DNA from: Zoogloea sp.
Lineage (GTDB): Bacteria; Pseudomonadota; Gammaproteobacteria; Burkholderiales; Rhodocyclaceae
Assembly: GCA_009026175.1 (NCBI GenBank)
Contig: WBTZ01000027.1
Location: 1-43,111 of the forward strand
DNA length: 43,111 nucleotides
Direction of reading: 5' to 3'
The position numbers were made by a program, and so were the translations under genes. A model generated the notes under the pieces. It did no database searches. It was not told where the DNA came from and saw only the letters and a list, made by a program, of their open reading frames with translations. Positions 1 to 8,164 of the stretch are shown piece after piece (the first letter of the stretch is position 1; each line of letters starts with the position of its first letter).

Positions 1-210
1 GCAGCCGGCGCCGCCGCCGGCCTGGTCATCGGCGCCGCGGCCGGCGCCGGCAATGCCGGCTACGCGGGGAGCGACGCCCAGCGGGCCTATGACATCGCCT
101 ACCTGCAGTGCATGTACGCCAAGGGCAACCAGCTGCCTGGCAGCGCCTACCGACAGCCGATCGCCCCGCCGCCGCCAAGCTACAGCTACCCGCCACCGCC
201 GGGCCGCTGA
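1..210 (+). CDS. Glycine-zipper family protein, 3' end only
   Basis: The reading frame is open from the first base and stops at TGA 208-210, so only the last 69 residues are visible. They begin with an Ala/Gly-rich hydrophobic stretch (GLVIGAAAGAG) of the glycine-zipper kind, followed by QRAYDIAYLQCMYAKGNQLP and a Pro/Tyr-rich tail. The AYDIAYxQCMYxxGN pattern is typical of small exported YMGG-type glycine-zipper proteins of Gram-negative bacteria, which are generally envelope-associated and of unclear function. The N-terminus and any signal peptide lie outside the window. The family call is by pattern only. Confidence 0.6.
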   Translation, partial: AAGAAAGLVIGAAAGAGNAGYAGSDAQRAYDIAYLQCMYAKGNQLPGSAYRQPIAPPPPSYSYPPPPGR

Positions 211-271
211 CACCACCACGGGTGACTTCCCCTGCGCCCTCCGGCACAATCCGGGCGCAGGAGATCCGCCC

Positions 272-1435
272 ATGAAATTCGATGTACTCGTTGTAGGCGC
301 CGGCCTTGCCGGTGCTGCCCTGGCCGCAGCCCTTCGCGGCAGCCGGCTCAAGCTCGGCATCGTGGAGACAAGGGCGCCCGTCCGCCCTGCCGGCTGGGAC
401 CCCCGCATCTACGCCATCAGCGCGGCCAACGTGGACTTCCTCTCCTCGATCGGCATCTGGCAGCACCTGGACACCACCCGCATCGCCCCCATCTACGACA
501 TGGAGATCCACGGCGACGCCGGAGGGCGGCTGGACTTTTCCGCCTATGACTGCGGCCTGCGCGAGCTGGCCTGGATCGTCGAATCGAGCCTGATGCAGAT
601 CGAGTTGTGGGAGACGATCAAGCGCCAGCACAACGTCACCCTGATTTCCCCCGCCGAACCCACCGCGCTGTCCATGGGGGCCGACTCCGCCAGCCTGACC
701 CTGGCCGACGGCCGGCGCCTCGAAGCCCGCCTGATCGTCGCCGCCGACGGACGTGACTCCTGGGTGCGCCAGGCAGCCGGCATCGGGGCACGCAACACGC
801 CCTATGATGAAAAGGGCGTGGTGGCCAACTTCCGCTGCGCCAGGCCGCACCGGGACACCGCCTTCCAGTGGTTCCGCAACGATGGCGTGCTCGCCTACCT
901 GCCCCTGCCCGACCAGCACATGTCCATGGTGTGGTCGGCCCCGGACGCCCTCGCCGATGAACTCGTAGGGCTGTCCCCCGAGGCACTCTGCACCCGGGTC
1001 GCCGAAGCCGGCGACTTCCGCCTCGGCGAACTGGAACTCGTCACGCCGGCCGCGGCCTTCCCGCTGCGCCTGATGCGGGTGGACAGCGTGGTCCAGCCAC
1101 GCCTGGCCCTGATCGGTGACGCCGCCCATGCCATCCACCCCCTGTCCGGTCACGGCATCAACCTGGGCTACCAGGATGCGCAGGTGCTCGCCGGCCTGCT
1201 GGCCGGGCTCGACCCCTGGCGCGACCCGGGCGAATTGCCGGTGCTGCGCGCCTACGCCCGGGCCCGCGCAGAGGAAACCGCACTGCTCCAGTACACCACC
1301 CACGGGCTCAACCGCCTGTTCAAGCCCACCCATCCGCTGCTGTCAGGGATTCGCAATCTGGGACTGAACCTCACCAACAACCTGCCTGTCGTACGCAATG
1401 CGCTGGTGCGCTACGCGATCGCCGGCCGCTTCTGA
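272..1435 (+). CDS. UbiH/UbiF/VisC/COQ6-family FAD-dependent monooxygenase
   Basis: This 387-residue flavoprotein probably hydroxylates the aromatic ring during ubiquinone synthesis, in the cytoplasm at the inner membrane. An N-terminal dinucleotide-binding motif (VGAGLAGA, about residues 8-15) binds the FAD ADP moiety. A middle segment LIVAADGRDSWVR matches the DG motif, and GDAAHAIHPLSGHGINLGYQD near residue 280 is the second FAD motif and the family signature. Length fits the family. The ATG at 272 is chosen because it starts directly at MKFDVLVVGAG and is preceded by AGGAGATCCGCC. The reading frame extends upstream of it without plausible protein sequence. Which ring position is hydroxylated (UbiH, UbiF, UbiI, or the broader UbiL/UbiM enzymes) cannot be told from motifs. 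dsbC follows after 55 bases on the same strand. Confidence 0.85.
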   Translation: MKFDVLVVGAGLAGAALAAALRGSRLKLGIVETRAPVRPAGWDPRIYAISAANVDFLSSIGIWQHLDTTRIAPIYDMEIHGDAGGRLDFSAYDCGLRELAWIVESSLMQIELWETIKRQHNVTLISPAEPTALSMGADSASLTLADGRRLEARLIVAADGRDSWVRQAAGIGARNTPYDEKGVVANFRCARPHRDTAFQWFRNDGVLAYLPLPDQHMSMVWSAPDALADELVGLSPEALCTRVAEAGDFRLGELELVTPAAAFPLRLMRVDSVVQPRLALIGDAAHAIHPLSGHGINLGYQDAQVLAGLLAGLDPWRDPGELPVLRAYARARAEETALLQYTTHGLNRLFKPTHPLLSGIRNLGLNLTNNLPVVRNALVRYAIAGRF

Positions 1436-1490
1436 TCACACCACTCAATCCGCCACTCACATCCATCGTGGCCGCCCCGGAGACCTCCCC

Positions 1491-2216
1491 ATGAAATTCC
1501 CCCTCGTCCGCAGCCTGCTCGCTACCGTCCTGCTGGCTGCCGGCCTTGCCCAGGCCGCCGACGAAAATTCCGTCAAGAAAGGCCTGGAGGGCTTCCTCGA
1601 CGCGCCCGCCGTGGAAAGTGTCAAGAAGACCCCCTACGGCGGCCTCTATGAAGTCGTGCTCAAGTCGGGGGAACTGCTCTACACCGACGGCAACGTCAGC
1701 TTCATCATCGACGGCAGCCTGATCGATGCCAAGACCCGCAAGAACGTCACCCAGGCCCGCATGGCCCAGCTGATGAAGATCGATTTCGCCACCCTCCCCC
1801 TCGACCAGGCCATCAAGCAGGTGCGCGGCAACGGCAAGCGGGTGATCGCGAGCTTCGAGGATCCGAACTGCGGCTACTGCAAGCGCCTCGCCAAGGATCT
1901 GGTCAACCTCAAGGACGCCACGATCTACACCTTCCTGTACCCCATACTCAGCCCGGACTCCACCGAGAAGTCCAGGAACATCTGGTGCGCCAAGGACCGG
2001 GCCGGCGCCTGGAACGACTGGATGACCGCCGGCAAGGCACCGGCCGCCGCCGCGGGCAACTGCGACACCAGCGTCATCGACAAGAACGTGGCCCTCGGCC
2101 AGAAGATCAAGGTCAGCGGCACGCCCACCATCTTCACGGCTGACGGCAACCGTCTGCCGGGCGCGGTCCCCCTGGCCCAGCTCGAACAGGCCATGACCCA
2201 GGCCTCCGGCAAGTAA
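1491..2216 (+). CDS. dsbC: Thiol:disulfide interchange protein DsbC
   Basis: Periplasmic disulfide isomerase of 241 residues. A clear signal peptide (MKFPLVRSLLATVLLAAGLAQA, cleavage after AQA near residue 22) is followed by the DsbC dimerisation domain (about 25-85) and a thioredoxin-fold domain. The active site is FEDPNCGYC with the redox cysteines at 127 and 130, and the cis-proline loop is SGTPTIF. A second cysteine pair (NIWCAKD and GNCDTS) matches the structural disulfide of DsbC. CGYC is the motif typical of DsbC rather than DsbA. The ATG at 1491 has GGAGACC upstream and starts the signal peptide exactly. The reduced state would be maintained by DsbD, which is not in the window. The next gene converges on it 13 bases downstream. 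Confidence 0.93.
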   Translation: MKFPLVRSLLATVLLAAGLAQAADENSVKKGLEGFLDAPAVESVKKTPYGGLYEVVLKSGELLYTDGNVSFIIDGSLIDAKTRKNVTQARMAQLMKIDFATLPLDQAIKQVRGNGKRVIASFEDPNCGYCKRLAKDLVNLKDATIYTFLYPILSPDSTEKSRNIWCAKDRAGAWNDWMTAGKAPAAAAGNCDTSVIDKNVALGQKIKVSGTPTIFTADGNRLPGAVPLAQLEQAMTQASGK

Positions 2217-2229
2217 GAACCCCCGCCCG

Positions 2230-3078
2230 TCAGGCCGCCTCCCTCGGGCGGCGCGGGCCGGCGACCGGCAGACACTGCTCTGCCGGCCGGCCCACCAGAA
2301 AGCCCTGCACAAATTCCACACCCGCCTCCTCGGCCGCCTGCGACTGCAGCGGGCTCTCGATGCACTGGCAGATCACCGCCGCCCCGATGCGCCGAAGCTC
2401 CTCCGCCAGCTCGGCCATGACCCGCCTGGCGAGATCGAGATGGCCGGCATGCCCGACCAGGCTCCGATCCAGCTTGACGATATCCGGCGCCAAGGTTTCC
2501 AGGCGATCCAGGCAGGCCGTGTGCCGCCCGAAATTGTCGATGGCAATCCGGTAGCCCCGCGCCCGGTAGGCCTCGAGCACTCCGGTCAGGCGCAGCAGGG
2601 GATCGAATCCGTCGTCCGGGATTTCCAGCACGATGCGCTCCGGCGACAGCCCGCAGCGCGCCAGGATCGCCTCGAAAGCCAGGCCATGATTGGCACGTAC
2701 GCTGCGCAGCAGCTGGGAATGCACATTCAGCGCAAGAAACCCGCCCTCCTGCTCCTGCTGCAGCAGGAAATTGAGGGCATGCAGGGTCCGCACCCGGCGA
2801 TCCAGCTGCACCAACGACGGGTCATCGGGCATTTCCAGGTAGACCGCCTGCGCCGGCAGGCCCACCCATGGCCCCTCGATGACGCGCAGCAGGGCCTCGT
2901 GCCCCGCCACCCGGCCGCTCCTGCAGTCCACGATGGGCTGGAAGAGCGTCCCGAAGACACTCCCCGCCATCCTCGCCCTGACCCGGCCGTCGACAACTTC
3001 GAAGCAGTCGTCCGCGGTGCCGCCCTGGAGCAGGCGGTTCCGCTTATTGAAGTAGTGAACAAGGTCGGCGAGAGGCAT
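2230..3078 (-). CDS. Degenerate EAL-domain protein
   Basis: A 282-residue protein made almost entirely of one EAL domain, the c-di-GMP phosphodiesterase fold, without GGDEF, PAS or membrane segments. Conserved points seen: FQPIVD and HEALLR (EAL at 61-63), NVH (N118), EIPDD (E152), VKLDRSL (K202) and QGFLVGRP. Departures from the catalytic pattern: the usual DDFG is DNFG (N182), the following loop is RHTACL instead of the GTGYSSL type, and the AEGVE motif reads CQCIE, so its first glutamate is glutamine (Q238). Metal binding and catalysis are therefore doubtful; it may bind c-di-GMP or act by protein contact. The start at 3078 is preferred because AGGAGACCGCC precedes the ATG. A start 30 codons upstream is possible but lacks this support. 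Confidence 0.8.
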   Translation of the reverse strand: MPLADLVHYFNKRNRLLQGGTADDCFEVVDGRVRARMAGSVFGTLFQPIVDCRSGRVAGHEALLRVIEGPWVGLPAQAVYLEMPDDPSLVQLDRRVRTLHALNFLLQQEQEGGFLALNVHSQLLRSVRANHGLAFEAILARCGLSPERIVLEIPDDGFDPLLRLTGVLEAYRARGYRIAIDNFGRHTACLDRLETLAPDIVKLDRSLVGHAGHLDLARRVMAELAEELRRIGAAVICQCIESPLQSQAAEEAGVEFVQGFLVGRPAEQCLPVAGPRRPREAA

Positions 3079-3221
3079 GGCGGTCTCCTGGATCCGGGCA
3101 AGCCCGGTCTCGCCCGAGAAGCAGGCGAGTGTTCCACGATAGTCCGTGGACCCGATCCCGCAAACCATGAATTTGCGCAGAACATATTACCGGGCGGCCC
3201 GGACCACCCTGGACACGCAGC

Positions 3222-4460
3222 CTAACGCGGCACCTGATCGCGGGGCCACAGCACCCACATCTCGCCCTTCTGGCGCATGCGCCCGGCCCGCACCCCGGCC
3301 TCCGCGCCAAAGCCCCAGAAGAAGTCGCCCCGCACACCGCCCTTGATCGCGCTCCCGGTATCCTGCGCCAGCACCAGGCGACGCAAGGCCTGGGTGCTGT
3401 TGGGCTGGGTCGTGGACAGGAACACCGGCGCCCCCAGGGGGATGCTGCGCGGATCGACCGCCATGCTGCGCCCCTCCGTCAGCGGCTGCCCGAGGGCCCC
3501 GACCGGCCCGCTGGCAGTGCTGGAGACCTCGCGGAAGAAAATGTAGCTGGGATTGGCATTGAGCATCTCCTGCAGGCGCGCCGGGTTGGCCCGGGCCCAG
3601 GCCTTGATGCCGTCCATGGAGGCCTGCTCGAGCTTCATCTCGCCCTTGTCCACCAACCACTTGCCGATGGACTGGTAGGGATGGCCATTGGCATCGCCGT
3701 AGGCCAGGCGCAGCATGCTGCCGTCCGGCAGCTGGACCCGGCCCGACCCCTGCACCTGCAGGAAGAAGAGCTCGACCGGGTCCTCAGCATAAAGCAGCGT
3801 CTTGCCGGCAAAACGCTCCGGCATGCGGGCGATGTCGGCACGGCTGTAGTACGGCAGCACCTTGTTGCCGACCAGCCGGCCGCGCACCCGCTGGCCTTTC
3901 AGGTCGGGCAGGACATCACCGAGATCGATGGTCAGCAAGTCATCCGGCACCCCCAGGACGGGCCATGAATAGGCCTTCGAGCGGACCCGGCTGCCCTTGA
4001 TCAGCGGCTCGTAATAGCCGGTGATCAGCCCCTCCCGGGTGCCATCCGGATTGCTCACCCGCCATGGGCTGAAGCGGGTCTCGAAAAAGCGGCGCACAGT
4101 GGCCGGCGCCGGGCGCTCACCCAGGCCTCGCGCCGCCTCGCAGACAGGTTGCCACAGGGCCTGCCGGGCCAGTGCCCGGCACGAGGCAAGAAAGGGCGGC
4201 CACGCCTCCTCGACGGCATCGCCGGCCCAACCCGGAAGTTCCGACCAGTCGGCAGCCTGCAGCGGCCGGGCCAGGGGCAGGGGCGCAGGCGCACCGCCGA
4301 CCGCGGGCACCGCAGCAGGCGACTGCGGCTGCACCGGGGCGGATGGGGACGACGGAGGCTGCGGCCGGGCGGGCTCCTCGACGGGCCGTGGCGTGCCAGC
4401 ACAACCGGCCAGCAGGAGAGCGGCAGCGAGGCCGGACAAACGGGAAAAGGTGGAAAACAT
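3222..4460 (-). CDS. mltA: Membrane-bound lytic murein transglycosylase A
   Basis: A 412-residue lipoprotein that cleaves peptidoglycan glycan strands to give 1,6-anhydromuropeptides, anchored to the inner face of the outer membrane. The N-terminus carries a lipoprotein signal with lipobox LAGC (lipidated Cys about residue 19), followed by a Pro-rich linker to about residue 65. The MltA domain shows LITGYYEP, ELFFLQVQGSG, and the C-terminal 3D domain LAQDTGSAIKG with DFFWG, which holds the catalytic aspartate. Length fits the family. No strong Shine-Dalgarno is visible before the ATG at 4460. It diverges from the small membrane peptide and ATPase genes, leaving about 90 bases for both promoters. 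Confidence 0.93.
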   Translation of the reverse strand: MFSTFSRLSGLAAALLLAGCAGTPRPVEEPARPQPPSSPSAPVQPQSPAAVPAVGGAPAPLPLARPLQAADWSELPGWAGDAVEEAWPPFLASCRALARQALWQPVCEAARGLGERPAPATVRRFFETRFSPWRVSNPDGTREGLITGYYEPLIKGSRVRSKAYSWPVLGVPDDLLTIDLGDVLPDLKGQRVRGRLVGNKVLPYYSRADIARMPERFAGKTLLYAEDPVELFFLQVQGSGRVQLPDGSMLRLAYGDANGHPYQSIGKWLVDKGEMKLEQASMDGIKAWARANPARLQEMLNANPSYIFFREVSSTASGPVGALGQPLTEGRSMAVDPRSIPLGAPVFLSTTQPNSTQALRRLVLAQDTGSAIKGGVRGDFFWGFGAEAGVRAGRMRQKGEMWVLWPRDQVPR

Positions 4461-4552
4461 GGATGGGTTAAACTCGCGGCTCGCGGATGACAGCCGCGCA
4501 AGTATACCCAGTACCCGGCGCCTGCCCGGGCCAAACCCGCGAAAGAACCTCG

Positions 4553-4663
4553 ATGTGGCTGATCGGACTTGAACTCGGCGTCGCCGCCCTATTGGTCATC
4601 ATCGTCGCCCTGGCCTTGCGCCAACCCAAAAACAACGATTCGGAAACGCCTCCCCATGACTGA
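4553..4663 (+). CDS. Small predicted membrane peptide, 36 residues
   Basis: A short open reading frame beginning MWLIGLELGVAALLVI, with one hydrophobic helix over about residues 3-22 and a short polar tail rich in Asn, Asp and Pro. Its stop overlaps the next start: the ATG of the DUF815 ATPase lies at 4656 within the last codons of this gene (ATGACTGA). This overlap, the purine-rich GAAAGAAC before its ATG, and the high G/C at codon third positions support translation, probably with coupling to the ATPase. I do not recognise a family. It could be a leader peptide or a membrane partner of the ATPase. It might also be a chance hydrophobic frame, which is less likely given the overlap. Confidence 0.5.
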   Translation: MWLIGLELGVAALLVIIVALALRQPKNNDSETPPHD

Positions 4664-5519
4664 TCTGAACCAGTTCCTGTCCCGCGCCGAGCGGCTGCTC
4701 GAGCGCCTTGAGCAGTTCCTGCCTCCCGCCTTGACCGAACCCGACTGGAACGCCTCGGTCGCCTTCCGCTGGCGCCGCAACGGCAAGGCTGCCGGCCTGC
4801 AGCCGATCCCCCGCCCGCACCAGATCCGGCTGTCCGACCTGCAGGACATCGATGACAAGAAGGAACGCATCGTCGCCAACACGCGCCAGTTCCTGACGGG
4901 CAAGCGGGCCAACAACGTATTGCTGACCGGCGCCCGGGGCACCGGCAAGTCGTCCCTGGTCAAGGCCGTCCTGACCGAGTTCTCCGGCCAGGGCCTGCGC
5001 CTGATCGAGGTGGATAAGGACGACCTGATCGACCTGCCCGACATCGTCGAACAGCTGGAAGGCCGCCCGGAGCGCTTCATCCTGTTCACCGACGACCTCT
5101 CCTTCGAAGACGGCGAACCCGCCTACAAGGCCCTCAAGAGCGTGCTCGACGGCTCGGTCGCGGCGGTACCCGACAACGTGCTGATCTACGCCACCTCCAA
5201 CCGCCGCCACCTGATGCCCGAGTATTTCGCCGAAAACGCGGCCACCAAGCACCTGGACGGCGAAGTGCACCCTGCCGAGGCGGTGGAGGAGAAGATCTCC
5301 CTGTCCGAGCGCTTCGGCCTGTGGATCTCCTTCTACCCCTTCAGCCAGGACGAGTACCTGGCGGTGGTGAACCACTGGCTCGGCGAGTTCGGCGTCCCCC
5401 CAGAGGCGATTGCCGGCGCCCGCGGCGAGGCCCTGCAATGGGCGCTCCTGCGCGGCTCCCGCAGCGGCCGGGTCGCCTGGCAGTTCGCCCGCGACTACGC
5501 CGGGAGATTCGAGGCATGA
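4656..5519 (+). CDS. DUF815-type P-loop ATPase
   Basis: A 287-residue cytoplasmic AAA-like ATPase of the DUF815 family. Walker A is TGARGTGKSS (about residues 92-101), Walker B is FILFTDDLSF, and the sensor region is IYATSNRRH, followed by a family-typical stretch ending in YPFSQDEYL. The N-terminal 60 residues form a helical region (ERLLERLEQFL). The family is widespread in proteobacteria and usually annotated only as an ATP-binding protein; its client is unknown to me. The start at 4656 overlaps the end of the small membrane peptide, and its stop overlaps the next ATG in ATGA, so the three genes are probably one transcription unit. A longer frame upstream is just the read-through of the small gene region. 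Confidence 0.85.
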   Translation: MTDLNQFLSRAERLLERLEQFLPPALTEPDWNASVAFRWRRNGKAAGLQPIPRPHQIRLSDLQDIDDKKERIVANTRQFLTGKRANNVLLTGARGTGKSSLVKAVLTEFSGQGLRLIEVDKDDLIDLPDIVEQLEGRPERFILFTDDLSFEDGEPAYKALKSVLDGSVAAVPDNVLIYATSNRRHLMPEYFAENAATKHLDGEVHPAEAVEEKISLSERFGLWISFYPFSQDEYLAVVNHWLGEFGVPPEAIAGARGEALQWALLRGSRSGRVAWQFARDYAGRFEA

Positions 5520-6454
5520 AGAAGATCGTCCATGTGGCCGCCGCGGTCATCACCCGGCCAGACGGCTGCGTGCTCCTCGGCCAGCGGGCGCCCGACACCT
5601 TCTACCCGGGCTACTGGGAGTTTCCCGGCGGCAAGGTCGAGGCCGGAGAGACGCCGCATGACGCGCTGGTCCGCGAGCTCTCCGAGGAGCTCGACATGGA
5701 GGTGCTCGAAGCCTACCCCTGGCTGACCCGCGAACATCTCTACGAGCACGCCCACGTCAGCCTGCACTTCTTCGAGGTAGCCGCCTGGCGCGGCGAGATC
5801 CACGACCGGGTCCATGCGGCACTCAGCTGGCAGCACCCGGAACGCTTCGAGGTGGGCCCCATGCTGCCCGCCAACGGCCCGATCCTGAAAGCCCTGCGCC
5901 TGCCCCGCCGGATGGCCATCACGCGGGCCGGGGAGATCGGTTGCGACGCCCAGCTGGCCGAACTGGACAAGGCCCTGGGCGCCGGCCTGCGCCTTGTCCA
6001 GATCCGGGAACCCAGCCTGCCCATCGACAAACGCGAGACCTTTGCCCGGAACGTGGTGGCCCGCTGCCATGAGCACGGCGCCCTGGCCATGCTCAATGAA
6101 GACATCGATCTGGCATGCCGCATCGGGGCCGACGGCGTGCATCTGCCGGCCCGCCAACTGATGTCGCTGGAGAAAAGACCGGAGCTGGAATGGGTCGGCG
6201 CGTCTTGCCACACCCGAGATGAACTGCTGAAGGCGGCGAGCCTCGAACTGGACTACGCCCTGCTGGGTTCAGTGGCACCGACAGCCAGCCATCCGGAACG
6301 CAGCCCGCTGGGCTGGCCCGCATTCGCCGGCATGATCAAGGGCCTCCCACTTCCAGTGCTGGCCCTGGGCGGCCTCGCCCCGGACGATCTGCTGCAGGCA
6401 AAATTCCACGGAGCCCACGGCGTCGCCGGCATCCGGAGTTTCTGGAAGGCCTGA
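5516..6454 (+). CDS. Nudix (MutT-type) hydrolase fused to a ThiE-like domain
   Basis: A 312-residue two-domain protein. Residues 1-130 are a MutT-type Nudix hydrolase with the box GKVEAGETPHDALVRELSEE, where the glutamates bind metal; MutT removes 8-oxo-dGTP from the nucleotide pool. Residues 135-312 resemble thiamine-phosphate synthase (ThiE/TenI, TIM barrel): ITRAGEIG, GLRLVQIREP, GADGVHLPARQL, VGASCHTRDELLKA, LLGSVAPTASHP and PVLALGGL. Such fusions are recurrent in beta- and gammaproteobacteria and usually annotated as Nudix family hydrolases. Whether the second domain still makes thiamine phosphate is uncertain. The Nudix box ends ELDM instead of the usual ExGU. The ATG at 5516 overlaps the ATPase stop (ATGA), supporting co-translation. 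Confidence 0.87.
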   Translation: MKKIVHVAAAVITRPDGCVLLGQRAPDTFYPGYWEFPGGKVEAGETPHDALVRELSEELDMEVLEAYPWLTREHLYEHAHVSLHFFEVAAWRGEIHDRVHAALSWQHPERFEVGPMLPANGPILKALRLPRRMAITRAGEIGCDAQLAELDKALGAGLRLVQIREPSLPIDKRETFARNVVARCHEHGALAMLNEDIDLACRIGADGVHLPARQLMSLEKRPELEWVGASCHTRDELLKAASLELDYALLGSVAPTASHPERSPLGWPAFAGMIKGLPLPVLALGGLAPDDLLQAKFHGAHGVAGIRSFWKA

Positions 6455-6455
6455 T

Positions 6456-6492
6456 GAAAAAGCCGCCAGCGGACGTGTTCCGAGGGCGGCTT
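6456..6492 (-). terminator. Rho-independent terminator of the birA-yacG run
   Basis: The stem AAGCCGCC (6460-6467) pairs with GGCGGCTT (6485-6492), and an inner CGGA/TCCG pair extends it. Read on the minus strand the stem is followed by five T (complement of 6457-6461). It lies 24 bases past the yacG stop. On the plus strand there is no T-tract, so it mainly serves the minus-strand operon. Confidence 0.8.
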
Positions 6493-6515
6493 GATGGCTG
6501 AGTGGCTGAGGAAAC

Positions 6516-6716
6516 CTAGTGGCTGAGAGGGTCAGCATCGTTGTCGAGGGGCGACTCCCCCTCGACACGATAGACGTCGGAAGCCCACGCCCCCAGGTCG
6601 ATCTGGCGGCATCGCTCGGAGCAGAATGGGCGCTGAGGATTCTGCGGTCCCCAGACGACATCCTTGGCGCAGGTCGGGCACTTCACGACACGGGGGGGCT
6701 TGGCAGCTTCGCTCAC
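6516..6716 (-). CDS. yacG: DNA gyrase inhibitor YacG
   Basis: A 66-residue zinc protein. Two cysteine pairs, CPTC (residues 13-16) and CSERC (32-36), form the zinc site, followed by [14 protein letters not shown], the YacG signature. E. coli YacG binds GyrB and inhibits gyrase. The start is GTG at 6716, which overlaps the TGA of zapD in a GTGA arrangement; no ATG is available and this gives the usual family length. Last gene of the operon before a clear terminator. Confidence 0.92.
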   Translation of the reverse strand: MSEAAKPPRVVKCPTCAKDVVWGPQNPQRPFCSERCRQIDLGAWASDVYRVEGESPLDNDADPLSH

Positions 6717-7468
6717 AGATTGCAGAAAGTCAGTTCGAAAGCCACATCCACCTCGGCCTGGCGCGGCCGGGCGACCGTTTCGGCATGCATGAAGCGGATG
6801 TTGAGGGCGTATTTGTTGGCGCTGGTTTCCGGCACGCACATGGCCGTACCGGCCAGGCGGATGCGGATCATCTGGGCGGTGCGCCCACCCATGGTCTGCT
6901 GGAAGGCGCCCCGCTGGGCCAGCAGCTCTTCGGGACGACCGCTCGCCCGCAGCAGGCGCAGCACGATGGCGAGGCCGTCCCGGATCGGCAGCAGGGGATG
7001 CACCCAGCCCCCCAGGTCCCGGCGACGGGACTCCACCTCCCGGTTGAGCCAGTGGTGGTAGGACGGAAGGTCGAATTCGCAGGCGCCGCCCGGTATCGCG
7101 GCCCGGCTGCGGATGTTCATCAGCCACTCGTTCTCGCGCAGGTACTGGCCCGTCTTGCCGGCCATGGCAAGCAGCGAGGCCGAAGCCTGCTCGATCTCGT
7201 ACAGGGCTCCGGACAGGGCCTCTTCGGATATCTGGGGGTTATTGCGGAAGGACAGCAGGATCTGGCGCTGACGCTCGAGTTCCTGAACCAGATCCACCTT
7301 GAGGTCGGCGCGGCTGGCTACCTCGAGGATCTCGAACAGGGTGATCAGGGCCACGTGATGCTCGAGGGAACCCTCTGCACGCACGAAATGCATGACCTTT
7401 TCAAACAGGTCTTCAAGGCGTAACAGCGTGCGGATCCTCTCGTTGAGCGGATATTCGTAAGTGATCAC
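6713..7468 (-). CDS. zapD: Cell division protein ZapD
   Basis: A 251-residue cytoplasmic protein that bundles FtsZ filaments and helps assemble the Z ring. The N-terminus [20 protein letters not shown] is the strongly conserved family signature (DUF1342), followed by an alpha-helical domain and a C-terminal beta-rich domain. The GTG at 7468 is chosen because it places this signature at the N-terminus. A TTG 13 codons upstream would add residues not seen in the family. coaE lies 66 bases upstream and yacG overlaps downstream, giving the coaE-zapD-yacG order common in beta- and gammaproteobacteria. Confidence 0.92.
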   Translation of the reverse strand: MITYEYPLNERIRTLLRLEDLFEKVMHFVRAEGSLEHHVALITLFEILEVASRADLKVDLVQELERQRQILLSFRNNPQISEEALSGALYEIEQASASLLAMAGKTGQYLRENEWLMNIRSRAAIPGGACEFDLPSYHHWLNREVESRRRDLGGWVHPLLPIRDGLAIVLRLLRASGRPEELLAQRGAFQQTMGGRTAQMIRIRLAGTAMCVPETSANKYALNIRFMHAETVARPRQAEVDVAFELTFCNL

Positions 7469-7534
7469 GCGCGCGCCTGGGCCTGAATGGAGTTGAATTG
7501 GGAGCAAAAGCCTGAATCAGTCCTGTGAATCATA

Positions 7535-8164
7535 TCACACGGTCCCTACGGAAGCGGCTAGACCCAGGTAGCGCCGATGCAGCACATCCACCTGTCCCTG
7601 GAGCGCTTCCAGGGCACCGCAGTTATCGATCACGTCGTCGGCGGCGGCGAGGCGCTGCGCACGGGACGCCTGCACGGCCATGATGGCACGTACCTGGCTT
7701 TCCTCCAGCCCGCTGCGCCGCATGACTCTTTCAACCTGCAGGCTCTCGGGGCAATCGACCACGCACAGGCGCGCCACCCGCTCCCGGTAGCTGCCGGACT
7801 CGATCAGCAGCGGCACGGCGAGAATCACGTAGGGGCTGCTTGCCTCCCCGCAGCGGCGTGCGCTCTCTTCGCGGATCATGGGGTGCAGGATCGCCTCCAG
7901 GCGCTTGCGCGCATCGGGAAGCTCGAAAGCCAGGGCCCGCATCGCGGCACGGTTGAGGGCACCGTCCGGCGCCACCACCCCCTCACCAAAGGCATCACGG
8001 ATCGCAGCCATGGCCAGCCCCCCCGGCGCCGTCAACTCATGGGCGATCCGGTCGGTATCGACGATGCACGCACCGTGCGCTTCAAACAGGTCGGCCACCG
8101 CGCTCTTGCCACTCCCGATGCCACCGGTCAGCCCCACCACGAAAGGCGGCAGATGCGGCTTCAC
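7535..8164 (-). CDS. coaE: Dephospho-CoA kinase
   Basis: Catalyses the last step of coenzyme A synthesis, ATP-dependent phosphorylation of the ribose 3'-hydroxyl of dephospho-CoA. The P-loop GLTGGIGSGKS is at the N-terminus; IVDTDRIAHEL, LEAILHPMI and VPLLIESG are the other CoaE motifs. Of two GTG candidates, the one at 8162-8164 is preferred. It overlaps the TGA of the SPOR-domain gene (GTGA, as at zapD-yacG) and has GGAG about eight bases upstream, giving 209 residues. The other GTG at 8173 adds three residues. coaX, three genes upstream in reading order, supplies the first step of the same pathway. Confidence 0.93.
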   Translation of the reverse strand: MKPHLPPFVVGLTGGIGSGKSAVADLFEAHGACIVDTDRIAHELTAPGGLAMAAIRDAFGEGVVAPDGALNRAAMRALAFELPDARKRLEAILHPMIREESARRCGEASSPYVILAVPLLIESGSYRERVARLCVVDCPESLQVERVMRRSGLEESQVRAIMAVQASRAQRLAAADDVIDNCGALEALQGQVDVLHRRYLGLAASVGTV

